DNA of 58,274 nucleotides from Pontibacter diazotrophicus (GTDB lineage: Bacteria > Bacteroidota > Bacteroidia > Cytophagales > Hymenobacteraceae): assembly GCF_003367245.1 (NCBI RefSeq), contig NZ_QRGR01000036.1, positions 1 to 58,274 of the forward strand, given 5' to 3'. The translations under genes were made by a program, and so were the position numbers. Below the pieces are notes generated by a model. That model did not search any database. It had not been told where the DNA came from and saw nothing but the letters and a program-made list of their open reading frames with translations. Shown here one piece after another: positions 17,375 through 25,506 of the stretch. Numbering within the stretch: the first letter of the stretch is position 1; every line of letters starts with the position of its first letter.

Positions 17375-18604
17375 TTTTACTGGAGACTTTTTTCAGGCAG
17401 CCACTGCTTGGTTGTACAACAAGCTTTCATATTGGCACGGCGTCAGGTAACCAAGGGCTGAATGCCTCCTTTTCCGGTTATAGAATCGTTCAATATACTC
17501 AAACACAGCCAGCCGGGCCTGCTGTCTGGTGGCAAACTTGTGGTGGTACACCATTTCCGTTTTCATCGTCTTGAAGAAGCTATCTGCCACAGCGTTATCC
17601 CAGCAATTACCCTTGCGGCTCATGCTTTGCAGCACCGGCATTCCCTCCAGTTGCTCTCGGAAGGCACTGCAGGCGTACTGCACGCCCCGGTCGGAGTGAA
17701 ACAAAAGGGAGTGGAACAGGGGCCTGTTTCCCACCGCCATCTGCCAGGCCGCCACGGTGGTCGCCTCCGCTTCCATGGTCTCACTCAGTGCCCAGCCTAC
17801 TACTTTCCTGTCCGCCAGGTCCAGCACCACCGTCAGGTAGAGCCAGCCTTCCCCGGTTCTGATGTAGGTTAAGTCGGATACCCAATTCTCCGCCGGTCCT
17901 GCCGCTTGATAATCCCTCGAGAGGTGGTTCTCGCCACTGTGTATGCATGGCTGGAGTCGGTGGTCCGCATCCGGTATTTCTTGCGTATAATGCTCTTGAC
18001 CTGATGCTTCTGCATCAGGCGGGCGACACGTGAATCCCCTGTTCTTTGAGCTCAACAGCAATCCTGGGGGAGCCGTAGCGGCGTTTGCTCTGCTCATAAA
18101 CCTGTTTAATCTGCTCCACTAGTTCCTGCTCCTTGTCCGCTCTTATCCCAACCGGATGTTTGAGCCAGTAATAGTAGCCACTGGTACTTACCTGGAGCAC
18201 CTTACACATCCTCTCTGGCGGGAAACCGGTTTCGGTGCTCTTTTATGAACCTGTATACCGCCCGTCTCCCCTGGAGAAGATGCTCATCGCCTTTTTTGAC
18301 CCGCAGACGTGCGTCAGCATCGGGTCCATATCGCGCTCTAATTGCGCCTCCTTCTACTCTTTTTGTAGCCGCTTTATCTCCCTTTGCTCGTCTGTCAGAC
18401 CTTCCGTGGGGCGGACTGGCGAGCTGTCCTTTTGCCGCCACTTGCTCAGCCGGCCGGGATCTATGCCCAGCTCGTCGGCCACCTCTTTTACCGAACCCCT
18501 CGCGTAGGAGAGGTCAATGGCCATCCGCTTGAAGGAAGCATCAAGTTCACGTCTGTTAATAATAGTCAAATTTAAATCTGCCTAAGAAGAAGCCTCCAGT
18601 AAAA
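17375..18604. mobile_element. IS3-family insertion sequence, degenerate
   Basis: 1230 bp bounded by imperfect inverted repeats: TTTTACTGGAGACTTTTTTC at the left end, and the reverse complement of the right end reads TTTTACTGGAGGCTTCTTCT. It contains the transposase described separately. No clear target duplication was seen (ATG on the left, GGT on the right), which suggests later rearrangement. A solo end of the same element lies at 30792-30824. Confidence 0.85.
17393..18569 (-). pseudogene. IS3-family transposase (OrfA/OrfB), multiple stops and frameshifts
   Basis: OrfA starts MTIINRRELDASFKRMAIDL, with an HTH (VKEVADELGIDPGRLSKWRQ), and ends at a TAG where the family has a Leu codon (KRLQKE). 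The OrfB N-terminal part gives ERMCKVLQVSTSGYYYWLKH and QIKQVYEQSKRRYGSPRIAV. A small deletion near 18025 and a one-base loss near 17935 then shift the frame. The rve integrase core is clear: WVSDLTYIRTGEGWLYLTVV, LFHSDRGVQYAC, KGNCWDNAVADSFFKTMKTE and the end YNRKRRHSALGYLTP. With at least four lesions it is inactive. Confidence 0.85.
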
Positions 18605-18720
18605 GGTAGCAAGTTCGCTTAGACTCCCCCTCCTTCATGCCGGTCACGGCAAGCGAGGGCAGCTCCAGGGCATCGATTTAAGAATCCCCCTGGTTCACCA
18701 GCCCGTGCGTGTGATGAAGA
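18605..18720 (-). pseudogene. Protein-like fragment beside the IS3 right end
   Basis: Read leftward: HHTHGLVNQGDS, a stop, then IDALELPSLAVTGMKEGESK and RTCY, running into the IS. It may be the upstream half of the gene whose 3' end is at 17155-17374, but the two halves cannot be joined with certainty. Confidence 0.3.
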
Positions 18721-18827
18721 ATGAGCGCAGCTCTTCCCCGGGACAGGCATGTGACAGGCTTTATCATGCTTCAGCAATGTATTGCAATACTTCAAGACCC
18801 AGATGTGACTCCGGAAGGACCTGGAAT

Positions 18828-18890
18828 ACTGTGGAAGAAATCCCCTAGATATTCGGCATCGGCAGGGCCACCTGCTACCTCTGCATCAAC
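18828..18890 (+). pseudogene. Second detached recombinase HTH tail
   Basis: Encodes TVEEIP, a stop, then IFGIGRATCYLCIN, matching TVEEIAKILGIGRATCYRYI of the fragment at 16664-16779 and of intact family members. Just upstream, GACTCCGGA resembles the LFDSG codons where the recombinase at 1309 loses its family pattern. Confidence 0.65.
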
Positions 18891-18938
18891 TGTGCTGCTG
18901 AAATGAGGCAGGAGGTTTGTAAGCTGCACTTATAGGTA

Positions 18939-19238
18939 TCAGACCTGTAACTCATTTCTTAGAACCGCGCGTTTCAGGGCCTCCTGGAGCTGGGCGTAGT
19001 TTGGGTGGCACGGCGCTGCCAGCACCTTTTCCATGTCGCCTACGGTTGTAAGCTTACCGCCTTCAAAGAAGCGGAACAAAACGCACTCTCCTGTAGACCC
19101 TCTGAGGCTCTGTTGAGCCAGGGCCTCGATTTTCTTTAGCTCGCTTACCAGGGTCCCGGCATCTGTATCCTCATAGAGGTAGTTGTAAAACAGCTCCATT
19201 ATCTGTAGGCGGCAATCCTGCTCATTTTCAATTGTCAT
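18939..19238 (-). CDS. Hypothetical protein (99 aa)
   Basis: Reads MTIENEQDCRLQIMELFYNY, then LVSELKKIEALAQQSLRGST, ending LKRAVLRNELQV. Helical, soluble and acidic, with no known motif. It lies 134 bases downstream of the other small hypothetical on this strand. Amino-acid composition supports a real gene. Confidence 0.55.
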   Translation of the reverse strand: MTIENEQDCRLQIMELFYNYLYEDTDAGTLVSELKKIEALAQQSLRGSTGECVLFRFFEGGKLTTVGDMEKVLAAPCHPNYAQLQEALKRAVLRNELQV

Positions 19239-19371
19239 ACCCGATGATTATTACTACAGCCTACTGATTCTTAGATAGCAACAAAGCAACAGGCCTTGAG
19301 CTACAAACAACCGCGGCTTGTGGGGCACTTTCAGCCTGAGCATCCGTACCGCTGCGTCCAAAGAACAGCGG

Positions 19372-19680
19372 TTAGAAAGGTTCTTTGAGATGGTCAGATA
19401 TTTTGTCTGAATTCCAATGCACCTCATAATATACCCATTTACCCTCATCGGCAGCTGTATGTTCATCTCTAGCCTCTTGCTCGCAGAGACTTTTGAAATG
19501 GCTTTCATCAAAGCTTCTCTCTATAAACCTGAGCTTTCCGGCAGCACGGAAATTACTGTCCGCCCTGATAAAGACATAGCCCGTCTTTAACGCATGCTTC
19601 AGGTACTCTGCTTTGATTTCTTTTCTGTGCCTGCCCAGGAACCTTAGCTTAAGCAACCTGTCTGTATTCTTGAATTCCAT
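19372..19680 (-). CDS. Hypothetical protein (102 aa)
   Basis: Reads MEFKNTDRLLKLRFLGRHRK and later KTGYVFIRADSNFRAAGKLR and DEGKWVYYEVHWNSDKISDH. Basic, soluble, mixed alpha/beta by eye, and no recognised family. Between it and the operon end at 20104 I see no convincing gene; a membrane-like 60-codon frame at 19744-19926 is possible but unsupported. Confidence 0.5.
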   Translation of the reverse strand: MEFKNTDRLLKLRFLGRHRKEIKAEYLKHALKTGYVFIRADSNFRAAGKLRFIERSFDESHFKSLCEQEARDEHTAADEGKWVYYEVHWNSDKISDHLKEPF

Positions 19681-20103
19681 TGTATACGGTTATAGCTGCA
19701 ACTCCCTTATTACCGGCAAAACAAGATAGTAAAAGAAGGTGCACTACTGAAATAGCCATCCTGTACCGCAACTAAACTTGCCTGTTTGGTAAGCCAGAAG
19801 GGCAAGTGCTGCGATTTGGAAAAGGCTGTTGCCGGCAAAATATGTCCACCCGTTTTTACCCGAAGCTTTTGCCTTGCCCCATCCCCGCACATAGCCGATG
19901 AGCTGGGCCATTATAAGGCGCATCACATATCAGTTCAAGACCAACAAAGTCACATAATCTGCTACCGTGGGCAGCGTCACAGCCAAGGTAAAACCGAAGC
20001 AGGAAGCAATAAAGCTGTTGAGCCTTTTGTAGCCTGCCATATGCCGTGAGGAGTGTAAGGCTGATTTTTTTAGCTCCATAACAGGGAATGGGGGCGGATG
20101 TAT

Positions 20104-20601
20104 TTATTTGCAAATCTCCTGAAGGTTTATATTCATTTCTTTGAGTTGGCCTTGTGTTTTTGACGTGATAAGCCCCTTCAGGCTAATCTTTGCCTGGGAA
20201 ATCCGGGACAGCAAGCGTTCGTTGGATATCAATTCGAAGGCCTGCCGGTGGATATTCAGTTTTGCGAACTTTTGTTTCCTATCATTCAGAGTAAGGCCTG
20301 CCATTATGTTTGAATAATTTTCGATGAACAGATCCACCATTTCCTGCTCTGCTCTTGTTCCAAAACCTTTTTCCCGTTCCAGAATACTTGTCATGAAGCG
20401 ACAGCAAAGATCATTTACAATGAAGATTTCTTCAACTGCTTCTTCTTGGAGCAGATCGTCTACTGCTTCCACATAGTGTATTTCGTTGAAATTGAAGACA
20501 GCGCCAAGAGCGGTAAGAAAAAGCACATTCTGCCCATACTGTTCCCGGATGAAGGGCTCTACCAGGCTATCGGGGCAGACAAGAAAAAGTTTGTTGTTCA
20601 T
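20104..20601 (-). CDS. Beta-carbonic-anhydrase-like protein, probably non-catalytic
   Basis: 165 aa, last gene of the operon; its ATG overlaps the bioD stop (ATGA). I do not recall a named family. The first 70 residues follow the beta-carbonic anhydrase plan: LFLVCPDSLVEPF at 5-17 (compare GCSDSRVPPE), NVLFLTALGAVF at 25-36 (compare LFVVRNAGNI), then a helix and VEEIFIVNDLCCRFM at 56-70 (compare KNIVVCGHTDCGAV). The first Cys ligand (Cys9) and a Cys at 66 or 67 remain, but Arg of the CxDxR motif is Leu13 and the His of HxxC is Asn63. If related, it has lost the normal zinc site and may be a sensor or scaffold. The alignment is by eye and is inference. Confidence 0.45.
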   Translation of the reverse strand: MNNKLFLVCPDSLVEPFIREQYGQNVLFLTALGAVFNFNEIHYVEAVDDLLQEEAVEEIFIVNDLCCRFMTSILEREKGFGTRAEQEMVDLFIENYSNIMAGLTLNDRKQKFAKLNIHRQAFELISNERLLSRISQAKISLKGLITSKTQGQLKEMNINLQEICK

Positions 20602-21206
20602 ATCTCTATGTTCTTAGCATATTTCAAAACAGTATGTTTGTTTATTTCCTTCTCCTCTTTAACACTGAACAAGACTGGCAACTGAGAATAATGTTGAATA
20701 ATGGCTTCTGTCTGTGGTGTGCTCCTGCCGTTAAAAACAAGACCAAGAACAGGTATGTTTCTGCGCCTTAATTCCTGAATAGTGAGTAAGGTGTGGTTGA
20801 TGCTTCCCAGGTAGTTTCTGGACACCAGGATCACACTTGCTTTCAAGTGTGATATGAGGTCAGCTATTAAATGTTGCTTATTTAGTGGGACCAATAAACC
20901 TCCGGCTCCTTCTATGATTAAATGATTATTTGTTTCTGGAGTCAAAAACTCTTCCAGCTTTACTGTTACGCCGTCTACTTCAGCTGCCGCATGTGGAGAA
21001 AGAGGTTGTGTGAACTTATACCTTTCCGGATGGAATACTGTGGTTGAATTGCCTACTAAATCCCGAACCTTCATAGTATCAGTACAGTCTAAGTCGCCTG
21101 ATTGAACAGGCTTCCAGTAATCGGCTTTTAGCCTTTCTGCAAGAATGGCTGAAACCACCGTTTTGCCCACTCCTGTACCAATGCCCGTTACAAAGATTCT
21201 CCTCAT
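20598..21206 (-). CDS. bioD: Dethiobiotin synthetase
   Basis: ATP-dependent carboxylation and ring closure of 7,8-diaminopelargonate with CO2 to give dethiobiotin. 202 aa, the usual length. P-loop GIGTGVGKT at 8-16; KPVQSG near 32-37; EGAGGLLVPL in the middle, as in BioD. The ATG at 21206 follows the pyrC stop by two bases, and the stop overlaps the next start, so translation is coupled. No bioA, bioB or bioF lies nearby; a CO2-using enzyme is thus placed with other CO2/carbamoyl enzymes and not with its pathway. Confidence 0.9.
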   Translation of the reverse strand: MRRIFVTGIGTGVGKTVVSAILAERLKADYWKPVQSGDLDCTDTMKVRDLVGNSTTVFHPERYKFTQPLSPHAAAEVDGVTVKLEEFLTPETNNHLIIEGAGGLLVPLNKQHLIADLISHLKASVILVSRNYLGSINHTLLTIQELRRRNIPVLGLVFNGRSTPQTEAIIQHYSQLPVLFSVKEEKEINKHTVLKYAKNIEI

Positions 21207-21208
21207 GC

Positions 21209-22561
21209 TTACCTTATCTTTTCAAACTTCAACCTTTTACCTCTTGTATCGCTCGTAACCTGACCTTTTGCATACATCAAATCTCCGTTTACAAATGTGT
21301 GGGTAATTTTACTATTGAATTCCTGTCCTAAAAAGGGAGACCAGTTGCATTTGTACAGGAGGTTTTGTGGACTTACCTTCCAGGGGCAATGGAGGTCAAC
21401 TAAAACTAAATCGGCAAAATATCCTTCCCGAATGTAGCCTCTTTCCCTGATTCTATAAACTTCAGCCACATGGTGACTCATTTTCTCAACTATCTTTTCC
21501 AGGCTTATTTTCCCCTGGTGATAAAGCTCGAGCATGGCAGGTAAGGCATGCTGTACCAGGGGCCCTCCGGAATTCGCCTGAAAATAATTGCCTGATTTTT
21601 CTTCTACCGTATGTGGGGCATGGTCTGTTGCTATGATATCCAGCCTGTCGGCTAGCAGGGCCTGTAACAAACCTTCCCGATCTCTTTCTGTCTTGATGGA
21701 CGGGTTCCACTTTATTTTTGCGCCCAAACGATGGTAGTCATTATCTGAGAACCATAGGTGATGGATACAGGCTTCAGCCGTGATTCGCTTTTCCCGGACC
21801 TTTGCCTGATTATCAAGCAGCTCTGTTTCTGCCAGTGTGGAAATATGAAAAAGGTGAAGGCGGGTGTTGTGTTTTCGGGCTACCTGTAGCACCCCTTTCG
21901 TTGCGCTCACGCAAGCTTCTTCACTTCTTATCAGAGGATGGCAGTCAAAGGGAATGTCATCACCATGCTTTTGCCGGTATACAGCAGTATTCCTTTTAAT
22001 AATACTGTCATTCTCACTATGCAGGGCAACTAATGTTTCTGTACGTGAAAAAAGCTTTTCCAAGAAGACAGGATAATTAGCCAGTATTCCTTCCTCATTA
22101 TGAAAGTAGAGGCCATCATCGGTAATGCCACAAACGTTTTCTGTATCCGTTCTTAAGGCTTCCTCTAAGTTGTCTTTCCCAATGCCCATGAAAAAGGAAT
22201 AGTTCGCCAGGGACTTCTCAGAAGCGAGACCGTATTTTTCTTCAAGCAACTCCTGCGTCAGCGTATTGGGAACGGTATTGGGCATGTCCATAAAGGAAGT
22301 AACACCACCCGCAACAGCCGCTTTTGACTCGGAGAAGATATCTGCTTTTTGAGTCAGGCCGGGGTCCCTGAAGTGCACCTGGTCATCAATAGCACCCGGT
22401 ATCAAATACAACCCTTCAGCATTAATCTCCACAAATTTTCCTTCTTTAGAGGAAGTAATCTCAGGAGCAACCTTCTCAATTCTATCTTTTGCAATCAGCA
22501 CATCTGCAACAAACACTCTTCCTTCGTTTACGACATTAGCGTTGCGTATAATCGTTTTCAT
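21209..22561 (-). CDS. pyrC: Dihydroorotase
   Basis: Cyclises N-carbamoyl-L-aspartate to dihydroorotate in pyrimidine synthesis. 450 aa amidohydrolase. Motifs: PGAIDDQVHFRDPGLTQKAD at 55-74, SFMDMPNT at 89-96, HSEND at 181-185, FHIST at 238-242 and ATDHAPH at 311-317. The first metal motif reads DDQVHFR where many families have DxHxH. I recall the same Gln in other Bacteroidota dihydroorotases, so I take it as a subfamily trait. GITDDG near 145-150 has Asp where class II enzymes have a carboxylated Lys. The DUF6671 gene ends 48 bases upstream. Confidence 0.9.
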   Translation of the reverse strand: MKTIIRNANVVNEGRVFVADVLIAKDRIEKVAPEITSSKEGKFVEINAEGLYLIPGAIDDQVHFRDPGLTQKADIFSESKAAVAGGVTSFMDMPNTVPNTLTQELLEEKYGLASEKSLANYSFFMGIGKDNLEEALRTDTENVCGITDDGLYFHNEEGILANYPVFLEKLFSRTETLVALHSENDSIIKRNTAVYRQKHGDDIPFDCHPLIRSEEACVSATKGVLQVARKHNTRLHLFHISTLAETELLDNQAKVREKRITAEACIHHLWFSDNDYHRLGAKIKWNPSIKTERDREGLLQALLADRLDIIATDHAPHTVEEKSGNYFQANSGGPLVQHALPAMLELYHQGKISLEKIVEKMSHHVAEVYRIRERGYIREGYFADLVLVDLHCPWKVSPQNLLYKCNWSPFLGQEFNSKITHTFVNGDLMYAKGQVTSDTRGKRLKFEKIR

Positions 22562-22609
22562 CTCCGGCTTATAAGTAGACCTTAAATAATCTTTTTCTAA
22601 TCTGATTGA

Positions 22610-23446
22610 TTATGGATTACACATATCGCAGTACATTGGGTCCTCGTGGGTCTTTTGATGCGGGTACTTCTCCTCTTTTATGAAGGCACACTTCTGACAC
22701 TGATAAGTATAACTCAATGTGGAACGGGTAGGGTAACGGCACCATTCACAGGGCAGTCCCTGATTAGCTCCGGTAATGCCGAAGCCAGGAGTAGCGCATT
22801 GGGGGCAGCGTGAGCTGACTTTATCTATCAGCTTCTGGGATGCCTGTCCGATTACTTTCATCCGCGTGGGGTTCAGCATGGCCCTCATGTCCGTTTCCAC
22901 GTACACTGTGCCGTGCTTTCCTAAAAAATGATGGAAAGATTCTTTAAGCTGGCTCCAGCCCTGAATACCTTTTATAACCTCGTCATTGTTTTCTTTCGAC
23001 TTGCGGAGTATCAAGGCATGCGATGGGAACTGCGCTCTTTCAGCGAAGCTTGACAGCTGGCTTTCTGAGTGAACCTGTTCCCCGCCAAAATTGGTTTCGG
23101 TGCTCAACTCCCGGACAATGATTTCCAGGCTGTTCTTTTTGTCTATCAGCACCAGGATTTCCTCGTCAGCACGAAGGAAGAAAAAGGAAGGATGAGGCCC
23201 AAACGAACCTTCACTGGCAAGGCCTAAGTCGCAGTCATACATGGCCATGGCTTCCAGGCATTTGCTCCGTACGGTGGTAATGGAATCATCCTTCCTTTCT
23301 GTCTCTCCGCTGAATGTGCCAAACTTATCCGTATCTAAATCCTCGGCAACAAAACATTCTACCCCGAAAGCCTCCTCCAAGAGGGGGGCTATCACGTTTT
23401 CTTTCTTATGCCTGGTAGCTATCAGCAACCTCCTGCCCTTGAACAT
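22610..23446 (-). CDS. DUF6671 protein with C-terminal zinc ribbon
   Basis: About 278 aa if started at MFKGRRLLIATRHKKENVIA (23446); an upstream ATG at 23479 would add 11 residues. Conserved segments are ATRHKKENVIAPLLEEAFGV, DLDTDKFGTFSGETERKDDS and GLASEGSFGPHPSFFFLRAD. The tail carries three Cys pairs (CPQC, CEWC, CQKC) and a final CDMC, fitting one or two zinc ribbons. Function unknown. The start overlaps the end of the preceding 108-aa gene by about 40 bases, so expression is coupled. Confidence 0.75.
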   Translation of the reverse strand: MFKGRRLLIATRHKKENVIAPLLEEAFGVECFVAEDLDTDKFGTFSGETERKDDSITTVRSKCLEAMAMYDCDLGLASEGSFGPHPSFFFLRADEEILVLIDKKNSLEIIVRELSTETNFGGEQVHSESQLSSFAERAQFPSHALILRKSKENNDEVIKGIQGWSQLKESFHHFLGKHGTVYVETDMRAMLNPTRMKVIGQASQKLIDKVSSRCPQCATPGFGITGANQGLPCEWCRYPTRSTLSYTYQCQKCAFIKEEKYPHQKTHEDPMYCDMCNP

Positions 23447-23732
23447 TCTCCTCAGGTTGAGCTTTGACTTTGAAGGCAATATCTATCGTTGAACCGATTT
23501 CAATCATGGTGTTGTCGTCTATTGCTTTTTGAACCAGCGCAATAATTTGCTCTCTCGCCTCTTTCAGCTCTTTAATTCTTGTTTCTGAATCAGCGTCAGC
23601 TTTGCCGAAATGAACATAGGCGCTTAGATTTCTGATTTTATGAAAGTTGATTTTGCTTTCTACAACTTTGAGAAGCACCTCTTTGGCCTCCATCGGGGTG
23701 TAGTCACCCATGATCAGATTAATTGTTGTCAT
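23406..23732 (-). CDS. Hypothetical protein (108 aa)
   Basis: Reads MTTINLIMGDYTPMEAKEVL, then VVESKINFHKIRNLSAYVHF and KELKEAREQIIALVQKAIDD, with a hydrophilic tail. Soluble, helical and strand mix; no named family recognised. It overlaps the small membrane gene upstream by 14 bases and the DUF6671 gene downstream, so it is a true operon member. Confidence 0.65.
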   Translation of the reverse strand: MTTINLIMGDYTPMEAKEVLLKVVESKINFHKIRNLSAYVHFGKADADSETRIKELKEAREQIIALVQKAIDDNTMIEIGSTIDIAFKVKAQPEENVQGQEVADSYQA

Positions 23733-23889
23733 AAGAACTGTTTTTATTGTTGTTAGAAATAATTCGAAGCAGAACGAGGCAAACTATGACGGCTAAAGCT
23801 TTGAAAAGCTCCGTGAACAGGACAGCCTCACTTTTGGCTGTGATGAAAGAGCCGATAATTAATGGAATCCAACCTAAAAACGAAATCAT
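23719..23889 (-). CDS. Small two-helix membrane protein (56 aa)
   Basis: Starts at the ATG at 23889: MISFLGWIPLIIGSFITAKS, then ELFKALAVIVCLVLLRIISN and an Asn/Lys tail. Two hydrophobic segments of about 18 residues separated by a short polar turn. It fills the gap between icd and the 108-aa gene and overlaps the latter's start by 14 bases, which supports it as a real gene. It could anchor or modulate another product of the operon. Function unknown. Confidence 0.6.
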   Translation of the reverse strand: MISFLGWIPLIIGSFITAKSEAVLFTELFKALAVIVCLVLLRIISNNNKNSSYDNN

Positions 23890-23921
23890 CTTTCTGTGAT
23901 AAGCTACCTAAGGTATTGTAT

Positions 23922-25421
23922 TTATTGCCCCTGCCCGAGAGAGAAGGCGATTCTGTTGTCAAAGGCGTAAAGGTTTTCTGTTTTGATGGTGTCAATGTTT
24001 TTTTCTATGGCCTTCGATAAAATAGCCAGGATGTGCTGTTTCGTGATGAATTTCCCTTCCACATGTTTGAAGCGGCAACGCCAGTGGTCGGTACAGAAAG
24101 TCTCTTCAAACCCCTCGGGCCAAACTTTAATGCCCCGGTTAGAGATCATAGTAAGCTTCACTTCAGGCGTGTCCAGCTGTTGAATCAACTCTCCCATTTC
24201 TTCTGCACTCGTGCCATTCCACTGGACAAACACATCCACTCCAAGCAGGTCTTTTTTAGCAGCCGGCTTCCGCTGGTATTTGGGCAGGTTGAATGATGCC
24301 CCTTTTTCATAGGCCACTGGCTTCAGAGAAGATGGCTTCTGATCAAGGTTTCTGATGACGGCCTGTGCAAACTCCCTCGTGCCCACTCTTTGTTTGCTAA
24401 CCCCCTCTTTATAGATATCTGCTGTATGCACTCCGTCCTCTATGGTCTTGAGCCAGGCGTTCTGCACTTTTTGGGCCACCTCGGTTTGCCCGATGTGGTT
24501 TAGCATCATAATGGCCGCCTGAAGCAACCCGGATGGGTTCGCCAGGTTCTTACCTGCAATAGGCGGGGCTGAACCATGGATGGCCTCAAACATGGCACAC
24601 GTTTCGCCTATATTGGCTGAACCGGCTAGCCCGACTGAACCGGTTATCTGCGCTGCCACATCGGATAGTATGTCGCCGTAGAGGTTCGGCATCACTACCA
24701 CATCAAAGGCCTCAGGTGTATCGGCCAGCCTTGCGGCACCTATATCCACAATCCAGTGCTCGCTTTCGATGCCGGTGAATTCTTTGGCAACCTCATTGAA
24801 AACCTGGTGAAACAACCCGTCGGTTTGCTTCATGATGTTGTCCTTGGTAAAGCAGCTGACTTTTTTGCGGTTATGCCGCCGTGCATACTCAAACGCGTAA
24901 CGCACTATTTTCTCACAACCCGGACGGCTGATGAGCTTCAGGCACTGCACCACTTCATCAGACTGCTGGTGCTCAATACCGGCGTACAGGTCTTCCTCAT
25001 TCTCCCTGATAATCACCATGTCCATAACAGGATGCTTGGTCTTTACAAAGGGGTGGAGACTAACACAGGGCCGCACGTTGGCATACAGGCCCAGCATTTT
25101 ACGCATGGTCACGTTCAGGCTTTTGTACCCACCCCCCTGTGGGGTCGTGATGGGAGCCTTCAGGAAAACCCTGTTGCGCCTGATGGCTTCCCAGGATGCT
25201 TTGGAAATACCGGAACTGTTTCCATTGAGGTATACGCCTTCCCCGACCTGGACCTCCTCAATTTCCAGTTTAGCCCCAGCCGCAAGCAGCACTTTCAAAG
25301 TAGCCTCCATGATTTCTGGTCCGATGCCGTCGCCTTTCGCAACGGTGATTCTTGTCAAAGCCGGAGCATCCACCGACTCGGTAGAATTTCCGTAGCCTTC
25401 AGCTAATCTCATTTCGCTCAT
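23922..25421 (-). CDS. icd: NADP-dependent isocitrate dehydrogenase (long type)
   Basis: Oxidative decarboxylation of isocitrate to 2-oxoglutarate with release of CO2. 499 aa. Motifs: KGDGIGPE at 29-36, the substrate-binding SLNVTMRK at 101-108, NLYGDILSDVAAQITGSVGL in the middle, and EAIHGSAPPIAGKNLANPSG. An extra domain of about 130 residues follows, as in the alphaproteobacterial/Rickettsia type. First gene of the minus-strand operon, divergent from the LysR gene with an 85-base intergenic region, so it is a likely LysR target. Codon use matches its neighbours. Confidence 0.9.
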   Translation of the reverse strand: MSEMRLAEGYGNSTESVDAPALTRITVAKGDGIGPEIMEATLKVLLAAGAKLEIEEVQVGEGVYLNGNSSGISKASWEAIRRNRVFLKAPITTPQGGGYKSLNVTMRKMLGLYANVRPCVSLHPFVKTKHPVMDMVIIRENEEDLYAGIEHQQSDEVVQCLKLISRPGCEKIVRYAFEYARRHNRKKVSCFTKDNIMKQTDGLFHQVFNEVAKEFTGIESEHWIVDIGAARLADTPEAFDVVVMPNLYGDILSDVAAQITGSVGLAGSANIGETCAMFEAIHGSAPPIAGKNLANPSGLLQAAIMMLNHIGQTEVAQKVQNAWLKTIEDGVHTADIYKEGVSKQRVGTREFAQAVIRNLDQKPSSLKPVAYEKGASFNLPKYQRKPAAKKDLLGVDVFVQWNGTSAEEMGELIQQLDTPEVKLTMISNRGIKVWPEGFEETFCTDHWRCRFKHVEGKFITKQHILAILSKAIEKNIDTIKTENLYAFDNRIAFSLGQGQ

Positions 25422-25506
25422 GTGTGATTTATTTGTGCTACAAAAATCGCTAATTGATTATATAAATAAAAATATATACTTTTAATGCCACCCATAAACA
25501 AAACTT
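25422..25506. promoter_or_regulatory. Divergent icd/lysR promoter region
   Basis: 85 bases, very AT-rich. It contains ATTATATAAATAAAAATATA, a near-dyad with T-N11-A spacing as in LysR-type operators. Leftward, TTTTG and TATATATTTTTA are placed roughly like Bacteroidota -33 and -7 boxes for icd. Assignment of the boxes is tentative. Confidence 0.4.

Noticed and set aside
19744..20113. Two overlapping 60-85-codon minus-strand frames
   Set aside because: Neither shows a family pattern, and both start codons are poor; possibly decayed, but unsupported.
24756..25406. 216-codon plus-strand frame inside icd
   Set aside because: Antisense shadow of isocitrate dehydrogenase.
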